Shown here: positions 33,943-34,115 of the stretch, in pieces
Position numbering within the stretch: the stretch's first letter is position 1
Layout of the letters: every line of letters begins with the position of its first letter
From: an uncultured Chlorobiaceae bacterium
Lineage (GTDB): Bacteria; Bacteroidota; Chlorobiia; Chlorobiales; Chlorobiaceae
Length of the DNA: 34,115 nt
Assembly: GCA_903866255.1 (NCBI GenBank)
Contig: CAIPMW010000027.1
Coordinates: forward strand, 1 to 34,115
Direction: 5' to 3'
Notes under the pieces: model-generated
The model's input: the letters and a program-made list of their open reading frames with translations, nothing else
Database searches by the model: none
What the model was told of the DNA's origin: nothing
Position numbers and translations under genes: made by a program

Positions 33943-34115
33943 ATCTTCGGAACTCTTCTATGGTCTATGGTGCCCGACAGCTTTCCGCCCGAGCAGCTTC
34001 TTGAACGTTTTCGGGCGATTGGTCTCGCCTATCGTGATTGGGCGGTGCGTTATCCCCAGCGCTACCAGCTCATTTTTGGTACTCCCATTCCCGGCTACGA
34101 GCAGCAACAGCAGGA
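33943..34115 (+). pseudogene. TetR-family regulator, C-terminal part, running off the edge
   Basis: The open frame reads MVPDSFPPEQLLERFRAIGL and then AYRDWAVRYPQRYQLIFGTP, ending 'IPGYEQQQQ' at the window edge. This is the WHG-type ligand-binding domain of TetR regulators. The N-terminal HTH is absent, because a stop precedes the frame at 33940-33942 and no HTH is visible in other frames upstream. It diverges from the alcohol dehydrogenase, the usual place for its repressor. The intervening 33778-33942 shows no gene. Confidence 0.65.

Overview
The window reads as an accessory (defence and toxin-antitoxin) island on the chromosome of a Gram-negative bacterium. RecC, Rpn-type nuclease, RhuM, HipBA, HicBA and a type I restriction locus are all present. 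The gene style, with many decayed TA and restriction genes, would suit a green sulfur bacterium (Chlorobiaceae) or a similar anaerobe. That placement is inference: no rRNA, tRNA or ribosomal protein gene is present to fix it. The recC and hsd genes are visibly GC-richer than the AT-rich cargo genes between the recC copies, which suggests the cargo was acquired separately.

Layout. (1) 1-2.85 kb: a decayed ATPase end, a small Gly/Ala-rich membrane protein, an Rpn-type PD-(D/E)XK nuclease, a VapBC-like pair whose toxin runs into foreign sequence, and the first truncated copy of the recC 5' end. (2) 2.85-9.6 kb: three cargo modules separated by truncated recC copies: A = hicBA plus a PD-(D/E)XK protein; B = a tight three-gene operon of AAA15/OLD-like ATPase, PIN-like protein and RNA ligase; C = a broken DUF4160 gene, a HigBA-like TA pair and a DUF2971 protein. 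(3) 9.6-12.8 kb: the only complete recC, without recB or recD next to it. (4) 12.8-16.8 kb: a RipA-family membrane protein, a hipBA operon whose hipA is split by a 123-bp MITE-like element with a TAA target duplication, and a frameshifted rhuM. (5) 16.6-24.6 kb, minus strand: a type I restriction operon hsdM / DUF4062-HATPase regulator / hsdS / small HTH / truncated hsdR, then a deleted rhuM, a small zinc metallopeptidase and a Fic remnant. (6) 25.2-27.4 kb: a STAND-like ATPase with a coiled-coil membrane partner and a strong terminator. (7) 27.4-30.4 kb, minus strand: a methyltransferase, a radical SAM/SPASM enzyme and a two-TM membrane protein. (8) 30.4-34.1 kb: an apparently intact ISAzo13-family IS inside an IS1634-like transposase remnant, then a frameshifted zinc alcohol dehydrogenase, a truncated SDR and a TetR remnant at the right edge.

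How it fits together. The most striking structure is the repeated 5' end of recC, about 170-227 bp in each truncated copy and including about 10-18 bp upstream of the ATG where it can be read. It stands immediately downstream of VapBC and of each cargo module. Two truncated copies also seem to carry the extreme recC 3' end, so they look like collapsed copies of the whole gene. The likeliest reading is that successive cargo modules entered, or were duplicated, upstream of recC, and that recombination left internally deleted recC scars. Module B is the best candidate for an undescribed system: its three genes overlap by 4 bp each and combine an ATPase switch, a likely RNA-cutting domain and an RNA-sealing enzyme. 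A 93% identical piece of the ATPase 3' end lies about 1.3 kb upstream of the operon, so another copy of at least the ATPase gene once existed here.
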